Assembly: GCA_023259685.1 (NCBI GenBank)
Contig: JALRGP010000002.1
Coordinates: forward strand, 1-30,574
Source: Alphaproteobacteria bacterium
Lineage (GTDB): Bacteria; Pseudomonadota; Alphaproteobacteria; JALRGP01
DNA length: 30,574 nt
Direction of reading: 5' to 3'
Shown: piece by piece, positions 1-8,963 of the stretch
How the letters are laid out: every line of letters starts with the position of its first letter
How positions within the stretch are numbered: position 1 is the stretch's first letter
Notes under the pieces: generated by a model
What the model was told of the DNA's origin: nothing
What the model saw: only the letters and a program-made list of their open reading frames with translations
Databases searched by the model: none
Position numbers and translations under genes: made by a program

Positions 1-2
1 CA

Positions 3-188
3 GACCTAAAAAGAATCAAAAAAAGTATTAAAATCATTGCTTATTTTGGCCAAAATCCTGAAACTCAAGAAATGAGAAAAGAGACTATAAAACCCATATT
101 GAAGATTGTTTTTGATAAAATTGAGCATTCAAAATTTACCTCTTATCAATTAGAGTTTTTTCAGAAAAATTTTCCAGATTTTTTTTAA
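3..188 (+). CDS. 3' end of an unrecognised protein (partial, cut by window edge)
   Basis: An open frame enters from the left edge and ends at TAA 186-188, giving about 61 residues. The visible part is rich in Lys, Ile and Phe, has no Cys, and ends in Pro-Asp-Phe-Phe. The other two forward frames close within 30 bases, so this is the only one that can be coding here. I do not recognise the family, and no domain can be assigned from this tail. No clear terminator follows it; a short palindrome (GCTAAA-C-TTTAGC, 204-216) lies just downstream but has no T-run. Confidence 0.5.
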   Translation, partial: DLKRIKKSIKIIAYFGQNPETQEMRKETIKPILKIVFDKIEHSKFTSYQLEFFQKNFPDFF

Positions 189-263
189 AACATGATTCCT
201 ATAGCTAAACTTTAGCCGTATCGTCACATGGTTGGGTAGTAAGTAAAAAATCTTGCTCCCCCG

Positions 264-283
264 CCCCACTTTTAATCACACCC
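264..283 (+). promoter_or_regulatory. Upstream motif copy 1 (candidate activator site, RMD1-family gene)
   Basis: The sequence is CCCCACTTTTAATCACACCC, 74 nt before the ATG at 357. The same motif is found at 13313-13332 before dnaJ (18 of 20 identical) and on the minus strand at 30416-30437 before dnaG (16-base core identical). A -10-like TAAGAT lies at 324-329, 40 nt downstream, but no good -35 is seen at the matching place. A weak TTGCAT is at 294-299. The regulatory role is inferred from position and recurrence. Confidence 0.5.
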
Positions 284-356
284 GATCTTATCTTTGCATA
301 AATCTAAAAAGCCAAACTTATGTTAAGATTAAAAAAGTGATGCAAAAGATATCTTG

Positions 357-1139
357 ATGCGGTGCGCATCTTATTGTTTTTCCCAATCGTATACAATCGA
401 TAGTATGGGGCTCTTTTTAAGAGACTCTTTTTACGAACCTAAGTTTTTTGATGACGTTATACATATCAGTTTTAATAACGGAGGGGATGTTTTTTGTTTT
501 TCTTACGGATGTTGTGTGTTTTGGAATACAACAGAACACCAAGAAAAAAATTTTTTAGACAGTATTAAATCATTTGCCGTTGATGTTGTGCGTGAATCAA
601 TTTGCGATGTCTGTCATTATGATTTAGGATCAACGACAACTATTTTAGAAGAGGAAGACAGCATTATCTTAAGCGAAGATAATCCAATTATGAAGTTATC
701 TTTTTCTCATGCTTTATCTCAATCGGTGAAGTTAAGTGCCTTTGAACAGGATGTATTAAATACAATTGAGTCGACGCGCTCTTTGCCAAAAGAGTTAGCT
801 GAGCAGGGAAAAACTTCTTTACCTAGAAAAAAAATTGCCCAATATGTTGGCAAACTTTTTGCGCAACGTAATTTTATTAATTTGCACACGGATTTATTGG
901 ATACTCCGGAATTTTTTTGGAAACGTCCTAAGTATGAATATTTTTATGAAATGGCTGCCACCTATTTGGATTTAAAAACACGATTGGATATTGTCAACCG
1001 AAAATTGGATGTCATCCATGAATTATATGGCATATTATTAGATGAGCTTAAGCATCGTCATTCATCATTTTTAGAAATGGTTATTGTTCTTTTAATTTTT
1101 ATTGAAGTTGTGCTCACCATTATTAAAAGTTTTCACTAA
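357..1139 (+). CDS. RMD1/DUF155 family protein with C-terminal membrane anchor
   Basis: This is a 260-residue member of the RMD1 (DUF155, YagE) family, which is widespread in bacteria and found in eukaryotic mitochondria as Rmd1/Rmnd1; its molecular role in bacteria is not settled. The family signature is clear: SQSVKLSAFE (121-130), a TRSLPKELAEQGK-like stretch (140-152), INLHTDLLDTPEFFW (174-188) and the coiled VNRKLDVIHELYGILLDEL region (213-231). It ends with one hydrophobic anchor at about 240-256 and a very short tail, so the bulk should face the cytoplasm. ATG 357 is chosen over the adjoining TTG at 354. It leads an operon, with the CinA-like gene 19 bp downstream. A recurring upstream motif at 264-283 suggests specific regulation. 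Confidence 0.85.
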   Translation: MRCASYCFSQSYTIDSMGLFLRDSFYEPKFFDDVIHISFNNGGDVFCFSYGCCVFWNTTEHQEKNFLDSIKSFAVDVVRESICDVCHYDLGSTTTILEEEDSIILSEDNPIMKLSFSHALSQSVKLSAFEQDVLNTIESTRSLPKELAEQGKTSLPRKKIAQYVGKLFAQRNFINLHTDLLDTPEFFWKRPKYEYFYEMAATYLDLKTRLDIVNRKLDVIHELYGILLDELKHRHSSFLEMVIVLLIFIEVVLTIIKSFH

Positions 1140-1158
1140 AAAATCTTAGGAGACCTAT

Positions 1159-1884
1159 ATGGCAACGGCAGCTATTTTAATTATTGGCAATGAAATTTTA
1201 TCCGGAAAAACTCAAGATAGCCACGTCCAGTGGATTGCAAAAAAATTATTACCCCAAGGCATCGATATTGGACATGTGCGTATTATACAAGATGAACAAA
1301 ATGATATTATTCGTCATGTGAATGATCTGAGGTCTATTTATAATTATGTTTTCACAACAGGAGGAATTGGGGCAACCCATGATGATATTACGATTCAAAG
1401 CATTGCAATGGCTTTTCATCGTGATCTCATAGAACATCAAAAACTCAAAACCCTTGTGAATGAATACAGATTATTCAATCCCCATGATTATTATGGGGTG
1501 TACGAACGGATGGCGTTCATCCCATGTGGTGATGATGTGGGTCTTATTGAAAATGGTGATGAGTTTTTTCCCTCATTTTATATTGACAATGTCTTCGTCC
1601 TTGCAGGCATGCCGGATATTATGAAATTAATGATGGATCGTGTCGCATTAATGATTCCAAGCTATGATCCAATTTTAAGCTATAGTTTGGATTTTAAAGT
1701 TAATGAAAATCATTTGGCTCGGGATTTAGAAAATTTGCAAAACCGTTATGCCGATTTAAAAATTGGCAGTTATCCCTATCAAAAAGATCATTTTGGAACA
1801 ATCATTACTATTCAAGGTCTTGAAAAAAATAATTTTAAAAAAGCTTGCCAAGAATTAGAGCATCTTTTTCAAAACTATTCATGA
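1159..1884 (+). CDS. CinA-like molybdopterin-binding domain protein (COG1058)
   Basis: A 241-residue stand-alone MoaB/Mog-fold domain, as at the N-terminus of competence/damage-inducible protein CinA. The nucleotide/pterin-binding motifs are visible: IIGNEILSGKTQDSH near residues 8-22 and TTGGIGATHDD at 66-76. There is no C-terminal PncC-type nicotinamide-nucleotide amidase domain, so this is the short COG1058 form common in alphaproteobacteria, whose substrate is uncertain; ADP-ribose or molybdopterin chemistry are the candidates. A good Shine-Dalgarno (AGGAG, 1148-1152) lies 6 nt before the ATG. Its TGA overlaps the ATG of miaA (ATGA, 1881-1884), implying translational coupling. Confidence 0.85.
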   Translation: MATAAILIIGNEILSGKTQDSHVQWIAKKLLPQGIDIGHVRIIQDEQNDIIRHVNDLRSIYNYVFTTGGIGATHDDITIQSIAMAFHRDLIEHQKLKTLVNEYRLFNPHDYYGVYERMAFIPCGDDVGLIENGDEFFPSFYIDNVFVLAGMPDIMKLMMDRVALMIPSYDPILSYSLDFKVNENHLARDLENLQNRYADLKIGSYPYQKDHFGTIITIQGLEKNNFKKACQELEHLFQNYS

Positions 1885-2738
1885 TTACCCTTATTATAGG
1901 TCCAACGGCCAGCGGTAAATCAAAGCTGGCTATGGATATGGCCATTAAAGAAGGGGGCGTCATTATCAATGCAGACAGCATGCAAATGTATGAAGGGCTG
2001 CCTATTTTAACAGCGAAACCAACAGAGCAAGACATAAAAAATGTGCCCCATCTACTTTATGGCATTTGGGATCCTAAGAAGCAACAAAATGTTACTGACT
2101 GGTTAAAAATTATTTATGAAACTTTACCTAATATCAATAAACCCATTTATATTGTTGGTGGAACAGGCTTTTATATCAAGGCTTTGATTCAAGGTTTATC
2201 TGCAGTTCCAGCGGTAGATCCTTCATCAAGGCAACAAGCCCGAACGATGGCGCATCATTTATCAACCCAAGATTTTTATGATTATGTTTATCAACAAGAC
2301 CCCTTTGGAGCAAAAGATTTACATCCTTTCGATCAAAAAAGATTAATACGTTTATTGGAGGTTATCATGAGCACCGGAAAACCTTTACATACTTTTTTTG
2401 ATAAATTATTGTATCCACCGTTAGCCGTTGATCGCACTATTTTTTTAAACCCTAAACGTATCAACCTCCATCATCACATTTTAAATCGAATACATGGGAT
2501 GTGTGACAATGGTGTTATGGAAGAAGTTGGTGATTTTTTAAAAAACACCCCTCATCTTGATCATGTTTTTCAAGGTGTTATTGGGTTTAAGGAGATTAGT
2601 TTATTTTTGAAAAAAGAATTGTCTTTTGAGAAAACGATTGACATCATGGCTCAAAAAACACGTCAATACAGCAAAAGACAAGTCACATTTTTTTCAAATC
2701 AATTTCAATCCTTTGAAAATTTTGGTGAAAATTTTTAA
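1881..2738 (+). CDS. miaA: tRNA dimethylallyltransferase MiaA
   Basis: Transfers a dimethylallyl group from DMAPP to N6 of A37 in tRNAs that read UNN codons. At 285 residues it is slightly shorter than the usual 300-315. The P-loop GPTASGKS is at residues 7-14, followed by INADSMQMY with the catalytic Asp, GGTGFYIKAL near 93-102, the IGFKEI segment, and the C-terminal TRQYSKRQVTFF, which resembles the family TRxYAKRQxTW motif. The start at 1881 is chosen because the fold begins there and the ATG overlaps the preceding TGA; a frame open back to 1845 adds only unrelated residues. The last 56 bp overlap the 3' end of lptF on the other strand. Confidence 0.93.
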   Translation: MITLIIGPTASGKSKLAMDMAIKEGGVIINADSMQMYEGLPILTAKPTEQDIKNVPHLLYGIWDPKKQQNVTDWLKIIYETLPNINKPIYIVGGTGFYIKALIQGLSAVPAVDPSSRQQARTMAHHLSTQDFYDYVYQQDPFGAKDLHPFDQKRLIRLLEVIMSTGKPLHTFFDKLLYPPLAVDRTIFLNPKRINLHHHILNRIHGMCDNGVMEEVGDFLKNTPHLDHVFQGVIGFKEISLFLKKELSFEKTIDIMAQKTRQYSKRQVTFFSNQFQSFENFGENF

Positions 2739-3693
2739 TAATGGTTGTTAATAGGACCACAAATACCATCCCGTAACTCACAGAAAACAAATGGTGAATT
2801 GTTATGGTAAACAATATTCCTTGTAAAATAATCGTATTCAAAAAATAGTATGTTTTAAAATACGAATGATCTTGAAAGGGTCGTAATAAAAAAAAGAATC
2901 CAAACAATCCTGTTACAAAGCAAAATAAACTCATGATAATACGTTGATGTCCTTCGCTTTGATAATTTTTATCATGTGATTTTAATAAGTTTTTTAAAGA
3001 CATTTCACAGGGGCGTTTGATTTTTTGTTCAATCAACGATATATAGGGTGTCAGGTCAAAATGAAAAGATTCAAAAGACAAGGTGTGTTTTTGATGATCC
3101 TGGTATAGCCCTTTAAATAAATGCACCAACACACGTTTATTATCCACATCGATAAAACCCTCTTCGGCTGTAATACAGGCCATTTGAGGATCTTGAATAA
3201 AAACGCCCATCAACCTTTGATCTTTTGTCACATTTTTAACGTAAATTGTTGTGGAATTTAAAAAATGAAACTCTCCTTTTTTAATTAATAATTTTGAAAA
3301 ATTTTCTTTTAACTGATGTTCTTTATCTTTAAATTTTTGATACCCCCATGGGACGGCGTATAGGTTACACAAAAATGACAATACAGTTGATATACTTCCC
3401 AAGATATACATAGGTTTTTTTAAAATTTTTAATGAAAAAAAATGATGTTGACCAAATTTTTGATAAGCCATGATCATACCTAAACACAAGCAAGATGGCA
3501 GCAAATATACAATTAAATCAGGAACAATAAAGACGGAAAAACCTAAATATTCTAACAAAGACACGTGATAGTTAATGATAATATCCAACAACCTAAGAGA
3601 TTGAAACAACCAAATTAATCCGACAAATATTAATAAAAATGATAAAGTATTAAGAACACTGTGTCGAATTAAATAACGATGAACTAATAGCAC
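2683..3693 (-). CDS. lptF: LptF/LptG-type permease of the LPS export ABC transporter
   Basis: An inner-membrane protein of the YjgP/YjgQ family, which with LptB and LptC extracts lipopolysaccharide from the inner membrane. It has 336 residues against about 360-390 usually. Transmembrane segments are visible at about 15-35, 55-77 and 97-115, then a soluble beta-rich middle (about 120-240) corresponding to the jellyroll domain, and further hydrophobic segments at the C-terminus. The start is GTG at 3693, inside the last codons of murG, so murG and lptF are probably coupled. Its N-terminus (HRYLIRHSVLNTLSFLLIF) fits LptF rather than LptG, but the two are hard to tell apart. The 3' end runs 56 bp into miaA. 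Confidence 0.8.
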   Translation of the reverse strand: MLLVHRYLIRHSVLNTLSFLLIFVGLIWLFQSLRLLDIIINYHVSLLEYLGFSVFIVPDLIVYLLPSCLCLGMIMAYQKFGQHHFFSLKILKKPMYILGSISTVLSFLCNLYAVPWGYQKFKDKEHQLKENFSKLLIKKGEFHFLNSTTIYVKNVTKDQRLMGVFIQDPQMACITAEEGFIDVDNKRVLVHLFKGLYQDHQKHTLSFESFHFDLTPYISLIEQKIKRPCEMSLKNLLKSHDKNYQSEGHQRIIMSLFCFVTGLFGFFFLLRPFQDHSYFKTYYFLNTIILQGILFTITIHHLFSVSYGMVFVVLLTTIIKNFHQNFQRIEIDLKKM

Positions 3694-4727
3694 GATGCCC
3701 CTACTATTTGATTAAAAAACAAAGATGCATCAGGAGGTGTATAAAAATCAAAACATGATGTCATTTTTTGAATATGGTCGTGAGGAGGTTGTAAAAATTC
3801 TATGACGTCTTTTGGAGTCAGATCTTTTTGGTTTTTAACCATAGCCCCCCCTATTGACGCCAAATAATTGGCATTATGAGATTGATCTCCTTCCACAGAT
3901 GATGGTAGCGGAATCAAAAGAGCAGGCTTTTTAAAAAATAATAATTCGCTAATGGTCGTTGCACCAGCTCGGCAAATAACGGCGTCACACCACGACAAAA
4001 TCTTCCCCATATCATCAATAAAATGCACAACCGTTCCATTGATATGATATTTTTGGTACAGTTCTGTTAAAGTCTGCACGTCACAAGCCGGGCACTGATG
4101 ATAGATGTTTATACTATCTTTTTTTAAGTTTGGTATCACTTCTGCCATTAATACTGTAAAAAAATGAGCCCCAAGACTACCTCCCGTGATCAATATTTTT
4201 AAAGGGGTATCCTTTTCAATCCTTTTTAAGGAATGATGAAACTTTTCTCTATTTTTTAATAAAAAATTTCCACACCAAAGGGCACGGGGGGGAGCCATCA
4301 GTGTGTTTTTAAAAGAAATTCCAATGATATGGGCTTTTTTTGATAAAAAACGATTTGCTTTTCCAAGTAACGCATTTTGTTCATGGATGGCTGTTTTGAT
4401 TTTTAAAAGCTGTGCACAAAAAACCGTCGGAACGGAAAAATATCCTCCAAATCCAATCACAACATCGGGCCTCATTGATCTTAAAATAAATACGGACCTT
4501 AATACTGCCCATATTAAAGAGAGTATATAGAATAATTTTTTTTGTGGCCTTTTAATGGGAAGACAACGAATTGTTTTAAACAAATAACGGTAAGGATTTA
4601 AAAAATGATGTCCTCTGTCATCAATGATCATATGAAAAATTGCTTGATCCTTTAATTTTTCAGCCATTGCAATTGCTGGAAATACATGTCCAGCCGTTCC
4701 CCCGGTAACCAAAACAATTTGTTTCAT
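3684..4727 (-). CDS. murG: UDP-GlcNAc:undecaprenyl-PP-MurNAc-pentapeptide GlcNAc transferase MurG
   Basis: Makes lipid II from lipid I on the inner face of the inner membrane. It has 347 residues from ATG 4727; a TTG two codons upstream is less likely. The GT-B glycosyltransferase motifs are present: GGTAGHVFPA (9-18, usually GGTGGH), VIGFGGYFSVP, HEQNALLGKANRFL, ITGGSLGAHFF and the UDP-GlcNAc-binding CRAGATTISELL followed by PLPSSVEGDQSHNA. It is followed with overlap by lptF, putting peptidoglycan and LPS assembly genes in one unit. Together with murE it indicates that the organism still makes peptidoglycan. Confidence 0.95.
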   Translation of the reverse strand: MKQIVLVTGGTAGHVFPAIAMAEKLKDQAIFHMIIDDRGHHFLNPYRYLFKTIRCLPIKRPQKKLFYILSLIWAVLRSVFILRSMRPDVVIGFGGYFSVPTVFCAQLLKIKTAIHEQNALLGKANRFLSKKAHIIGISFKNTLMAPPRALWCGNFLLKNREKFHHSLKRIEKDTPLKILITGGSLGAHFFTVLMAEVIPNLKKDSINIYHQCPACDVQTLTELYQKYHINGTVVHFIDDMGKILSWCDAVICRAGATTISELLFFKKPALLIPLPSSVEGDQSHNANYLASIGGAMVKNQKDLTPKDVIEFLQPPHDHIQKMTSCFDFYTPPDASLFFNQIVGASCY

Positions 4728-5425
4728 GATCAATACGATGCCCTATCCATGCTAAATTTATATTATCAACATGTACGCTTCTTTAGAAGGGGGCCTACAC
4801 GACCTACGCACAAAGAATTTTAATAAATGTTGAATAGACATAATATTTGGTCTCATGATAATTTTCAGATATTACTCTGATGCGTTGCTCCGATGCTCGA
4901 ATCCTCATTTACTTCATGTAAGACTTTTGCTCTACGCTTCGTGGACGTTTAGAATTTCTCTATCCAAAAAAAGTTTTGAAAGAACTCTATTGTGATCTAA
5001 AAAATCTAAAAATTCTTTACAAATATCGTAGTCACAAGATTCTTCTTGACTTAATTCGTCCATGCCTCTTGCAAATAAAGATGGAAGAGATTTTTGGCTC
5101 TTTTTCAAAACGAGTGGGTCAGAGCCTATTTAATTTATTGGCTTTTCATGGTTTATCATGTTGCACAACTGTATTGCAGGCTCTATGACAAAGCAAGAGA
5201 CTGTTTTGGTGCGAGAGTTCGCTTTTTCCAGGCCCCTATACCATCACTTCTATCATGGTTTTTAAGAATTGGGCTGAGCTATTAGAGTTTGTTTCCATAA
5301 GATTTGCTGATGATTCCGGCTAAAATGAAAACTGCTGTTTGGTGCTAAGCAAAATAGCAGAAATTATCTACTTTTGCAGATATAATCGTCTATAATGCAA
5401 TTGTGAAACTTATACAACATTTAAA
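4728..5425. other. Scarred non-coding region with relics of an accessory gene
   Basis: No intact gene fits these 698 bp. The stretch holds a minus-strand gene fragment (4932-5129), a 192-bp plus-strand open frame of unusual composition (5094-5285; rich in Trp, Tyr, Arg and Leu, unrecognised), and a 19-bp motif (5319-5337) shared with the relic at 21259-21277. Homology to the downstream pseudogene stops abruptly near 5100, next to an inverted GGCTCT (5096-5101) and AGAGCC (5121-5126), as expected of an insertion or rearrangement junction. Two TATAAT boxes (5381-5386 and 5391-5396) lie just before the downstream gene, without clear -35 partners. Confidence 0.5.
4932..5129 (-). pseudogene. Inverted fragment of the secreted protein family found at 5426-6806
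   Basis: The minus strand is open from about 5129 to TAG 4932-4934 and encodes residues such as PSLFARGMDELSQEESC followed by DYDICKEFLDFLD. This aligns with SSLFTRGMDALRQAESC followed by GHDICQA in the plus-strand gene at 5426. The DNA of 5018-5092, reverse-complemented, matches about 5513-5588 with roughly 87% identity counted by eye. No start codon, signal peptide or downstream body remains, so this is a fragment of a paralogue in inverted orientation. Confidence 0.65.
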
Positions 5426-6806
5426 ATGAGTAATTATTTCAAATGAGCATCGATCATTTTGAGCGCTGCCACCGCATCCGTGTCTGTATCAATGGAAGCA
5501 TCTCAAGAAAAACCTCTTTCATCTTTATTTACAAGAGGCATGGACGCATTGAGGCAAGCAGAATCTTGTGGCCACGATATTTGTCAAGCAAAAATCTTTG
5601 ATAGAGGGCTTTATGAAAAGGAACCCCTAAGCGATATTCAGAAAAAATTTTTAGACTTTTCAGAGTATAATCTACAACATGCCGACAATCAAAGAGATTT
5701 GCTATAATATTGGTCGTTTTTTGGCAGTGATCGCAGCAGCTCGCTCTCACAATGAATTTACAGAAGATCAAAAAAATTATTTGATTGGATTGACGTCAAG
5801 CTTTACTTCAAATTGGATTGACTATGCCATAAATCCTGAAAACTTTATGCAATACAGTAGCCCTTTTTTATTGAAAGGATTAGAATTCTCATACAATTAT
5901 GGGAAAGAATCATCTTTGATTCATTTAACAACAGAGGAAATGCCACCTTTTTTATTGTATCCCGTTGATGGTGTATCAACGATGGGACTTAGTACTCTGA
6001 CACGCTCCACCATTCAAGATATTTTTTTAGTAGCGCTTCCTCAAAAAAATTCAATGGTTCATGGTTTTGAAATGACAACTGCCATGATGTATTCCCACGA
6101 TTTGATTCATGGGCTTTTAGATCCGAAAAGACCGGCTTTTGAAGCATTTTTAAGTAACCAACTTAAATATCAAGGCAAAATTGATAAATTTAAATATAAT
6201 AAAGAATTTAGAGAATCAACATTGAATATATACAATGGATTTTACAAAAAATTTCAACAAATACTCTTAAATTTCGAGAAACATCTGATGGATAATAAAA
6301 AATTTGATAGTGCTAAGGGATTGTTTTTATGGATTCATGAATTTCCTGCGATTTCAAGAAAAACCTTTGAGTGTGCTTACAAAAATGATCCTGAAGACAT
6401 AGTGAAGAGTCTTGAAGAAAGATTTAAAGAGATTTTAGATCAAGATTTTGGATTTAATGAGAAAGCTGAAAGTTATAAAAACAACCAGAGTTTTTTTGAT
6501 CAATACAAAGAGACTCCCGGAGTTCAATTCATCGATAATGAAAACTTTGCAATAGCCATTTTACCACGAGATATTAATGATAAAAATCCACGCGTTATCC
6601 GGTGCCCCACACTAGAATTTCAATTAAGAAATTCTGAAGATTACAGAAAATTATTGGGCATCAAAAAAGAAGATTTATCAAAAGTTCATCCAGATAACAT
6701 ACCCATAATTAGAGACTTCATCAAAGATAAGATCAAAAACACTGTTTATGAAAATTTAGTTGATTTGAAAGAATTTTTACAGAAAAATCCTATCCAGCTT
6801 CCGTAA
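5426..6806 (+). pseudogene. Secreted protein of unknown function, broken by one stop and one frameshift
   Basis: From ATG 5426 the frame reads MSNYFK, then TGA (5444-5446), then ASIILSAATASVSVSMEA, which together make a normal signal peptide. The frame continues to TAA 5705-5707, where a +1 shift (about one extra base near 5702) restores the long downstream frame from DLYNIGRFLAVIAA to TAA 6804-6806. The repaired protein would have about 459 residues. The longest intact piece (5679-6806, 375 residues) starts at an internal ATG, lacks the signal peptide, and could be mistaken for the gene. The body is mostly hydrophilic and predicted helical, with no motif I recognise. A paralogous fragment lies inverted just upstream. 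A secreted host-interaction factor is only a guess from the signal peptide and lineage-specific look. Confidence 0.7.
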
Positions 6807-6874
6807 TAGCTGTAATGAGAAACTCATGAATACTCAACGTCATGAAGAAATTGCTATTCTCCTCATCAAATAAC

Positions 6875-8956
6875 TTACTTCGTTAAAATTTCCCGCTTAC
6901 CGGCATGGTTGGCGGGGCTGATCAGTCCATTTTTCTCCATTTGTTCAATGAGTGTGGCCGCCCGGTTATATCCAATTTGCAAATGACGTTGGATAAAGCT
7001 GGTAGAAATTTTCCCCTCACGTAGCATCACCTCAACCGCCCTTTTATACAAATCATCTCCCCCACCAGACGCTGCCCCCGCCATCATGTCATCACCGTCA
7101 TCTTGGGTAACCGTTTCAATGTAATTAGGTTCTCCTTGGGCTTTGAGATAATTAACGATACGCTCAACCTCAGTATCTTTGACAAAAGGACCGTGAACGC
7201 GGGTAATGCGCCCTCCCCCCATCATATATAACATGTCTCCTTGCCCCAACAATTGTTCCGCCCCTTGTTCTCCTAAAATGGTGCGGCTGTCGATTTTGCT
7301 GGTCACCTGAAAACTCATACGGGTTGGAAAGTTCGCTTTGATGGTACCAGTGATGACATCCACCGATGGACGTTGAGTGGCCATAATCAAATGAATACCG
7401 GCGGCACGGGCCATTTGGGCCAGTCGTTGGACAGCGGCTTCGATGTCTTTTCCCGCTACCAACATTAAATCCGCCATCTCGTCCACAATCACAACAATAA
7501 ATGGAAACGGATCCATGTCCAATGGTTGACTTTCAAAAATAGGAAGACCTGTATCCGGATCATATCCCGTTTGAATTTTTTTACTGAGTAATTCACCATT
7601 TTTTTGTGCCTCTTGCAGGCGTTGATTATACCCTTCGATATTACGCACACCCAATTTTGCCATGGCACGGTAACGATTTTCCATTTCTTTGACCGCCCAT
7701 TTTAATGCCACCACGGCTTTTTTAGGATCCGTCACAACGGGGGTCAGTAAATGAGGAATATCATCGTAAACCGACAACTCCAACATTTTTGGATCAATCA
7801 TGATGAATTTACACATGTGAGGGGGCAACCTAAATAACAATGATAAGATCATCACATTGACCGCCACCGATTTTCCAGATCCCGTCGTTCCGGCCACCAA
7901 CAAGTGTGGCATTTTCGCCAAATCGGCGATGATGGCATGCCCCCCAATGTCTTTGCCTAAGATCAGTGGTAAAGACGCTTTTGATTCCAAATACTCCTTA
8001 GACATCAACAACTCTTTCATATAAACGGTTTGACGAACTTTATTGGGCAGCTCAATTCCAATGACATTTTGCCCTGCCACCGTTGCAATACGCGCCGAGA
8101 GAGCGCTCATGGACCTTGCAATATCATCCCCCAAACTAATGACCCGAGCTGTTTTAATGCCGGGCGCCGGTTTAAATTCATACAACGTGACAACCGGTCC
8201 CGGGCGAATATGAGAAATATCCCCCTTAACACCAAATTCTTCCAATACGGTATGAAGTAGCCTTGATGATTCTTGTAAAGCAGATTCATTGGTTTGATGA
8301 TTCACCCTTTTAAATTCATCCAATAAATCAACAGTAGGAACAGTAAATTGAGATCCCTCAAAGGAAAAGGACGGCAAAGCCACGGGGGCCGCTTGTGATT
8401 TTTTTTTCTTTTTGTCTTTCACCTCTTTAAGGGACGCGGTGGCAGGTTGCGCATCCTCGGGATGAAATAACACCTTGTCCATTTCATTTAAAAAATGCCC
8501 TGGCTTTTTGATATTACTCTCAAAAGTTGGCTTGATTAATTTATAGATATCCCCTACACGGTATAATTCATATACAAAAATAATCAAAAGGATCATGATT
8601 GCAATGGCAACCGTCATGACAAATGGGTAGTAAGGTTGACAACGCAGATCTGGCATCAGTATTTGATAAAAACAGCCTTTTCTAATAATCGCCACATCGC
8701 TTAGACAAGCAATGACCACAACCCCCATCATACGCCACCCATAGGAACGCTTTTTTTTAAGTCCTATTAAAATAACTGATTGAATAGCGGAAACAACAAT
8801 CCATCCGTAAGACCATCCCCATAATTGGTACACAGTATGAGTCATGGAGTTTTTAATATATAACCAGGTTGGCGTATCATGGACGTTCAGCAAATGAATG
8901 CTGTTCCCTGCGGTTGGAATGGCAATAATACATAAAAAAAAGAACAGATACACCAT
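6875..8956 (-). CDS. ftsK: DNA translocase FtsK
   Basis: A septal motor that pumps chromosome termini during division and activates dimer resolution. It has 693 residues, shorter than most FtsK proteins because the linker is short. There are four N-terminal hydrophobic segments (about 2-20, 50-67, 76-92, 111-132), then a Lys-rich linker (about 170-190). The motor has Walker A GTTGSGKS (356-363), Walker B FIVVIVDEMAD (487-497) and the conserved MATQRPSVDVITG. A C-terminal gamma winged helix starts near LYKRAVEVML (about 636) and includes TSFIQRHLQIGYNRAA, which normally reads KOPS sequences. ATG 8956 is preferred to TTG 8959. It starts 7 bp after the alaS stop, with AAAGGA as a likely ribosome site. 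Confidence 0.95.
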   Translation of the reverse strand: MVYLFFFLCIIAIPTAGNSIHLLNVHDTPTWLYIKNSMTHTVYQLWGWSYGWIVVSAIQSVILIGLKKKRSYGWRMMGVVVIACLSDVAIIRKGCFYQILMPDLRCQPYYPFVMTVAIAIMILLIIFVYELYRVGDIYKLIKPTFESNIKKPGHFLNEMDKVLFHPEDAQPATASLKEVKDKKKKKSQAAPVALPSFSFEGSQFTVPTVDLLDEFKRVNHQTNESALQESSRLLHTVLEEFGVKGDISHIRPGPVVTLYEFKPAPGIKTARVISLGDDIARSMSALSARIATVAGQNVIGIELPNKVRQTVYMKELLMSKEYLESKASLPLILGKDIGGHAIIADLAKMPHLLVAGTTGSGKSVAVNVMILSLLFRLPPHMCKFIMIDPKMLELSVYDDIPHLLTPVVTDPKKAVVALKWAVKEMENRYRAMAKLGVRNIEGYNQRLQEAQKNGELLSKKIQTGYDPDTGLPIFESQPLDMDPFPFIVVIVDEMADLMLVAGKDIEAAVQRLAQMARAAGIHLIMATQRPSVDVITGTIKANFPTRMSFQVTSKIDSRTILGEQGAEQLLGQGDMLYMMGGGRITRVHGPFVKDTEVERIVNYLKAQGEPNYIETVTQDDGDDMMAGAASGGGDDLYKRAVEVMLREGKISTSFIQRHLQIGYNRAATLIEQMEKNGLISPANHAGKREILTK

Positions 8957-8963
8957 CAAACAA

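Noticed and set aside
4885..4910. tRNA-like T-loop (GCTCGAATCC)
   Set aside because: No acceptor, D or anticodon stems can be formed around it.
5444..5446. TGA read as Trp (genetic code change)
   Set aside because: Housekeeping genes in the window use TGG for Trp and end on TGA in functional overlaps (CinA-like gene with miaA, fliQ with addB, phosphoesterase with lpxB, dnaG with rpoD), so TGA acts as a stop here.
5529..5771. Minus-strand open frame inside the broken secreted gene
   Set aside because: It is the antisense of a segment whose plus-strand frame shows the signal peptide and paralogue alignment.
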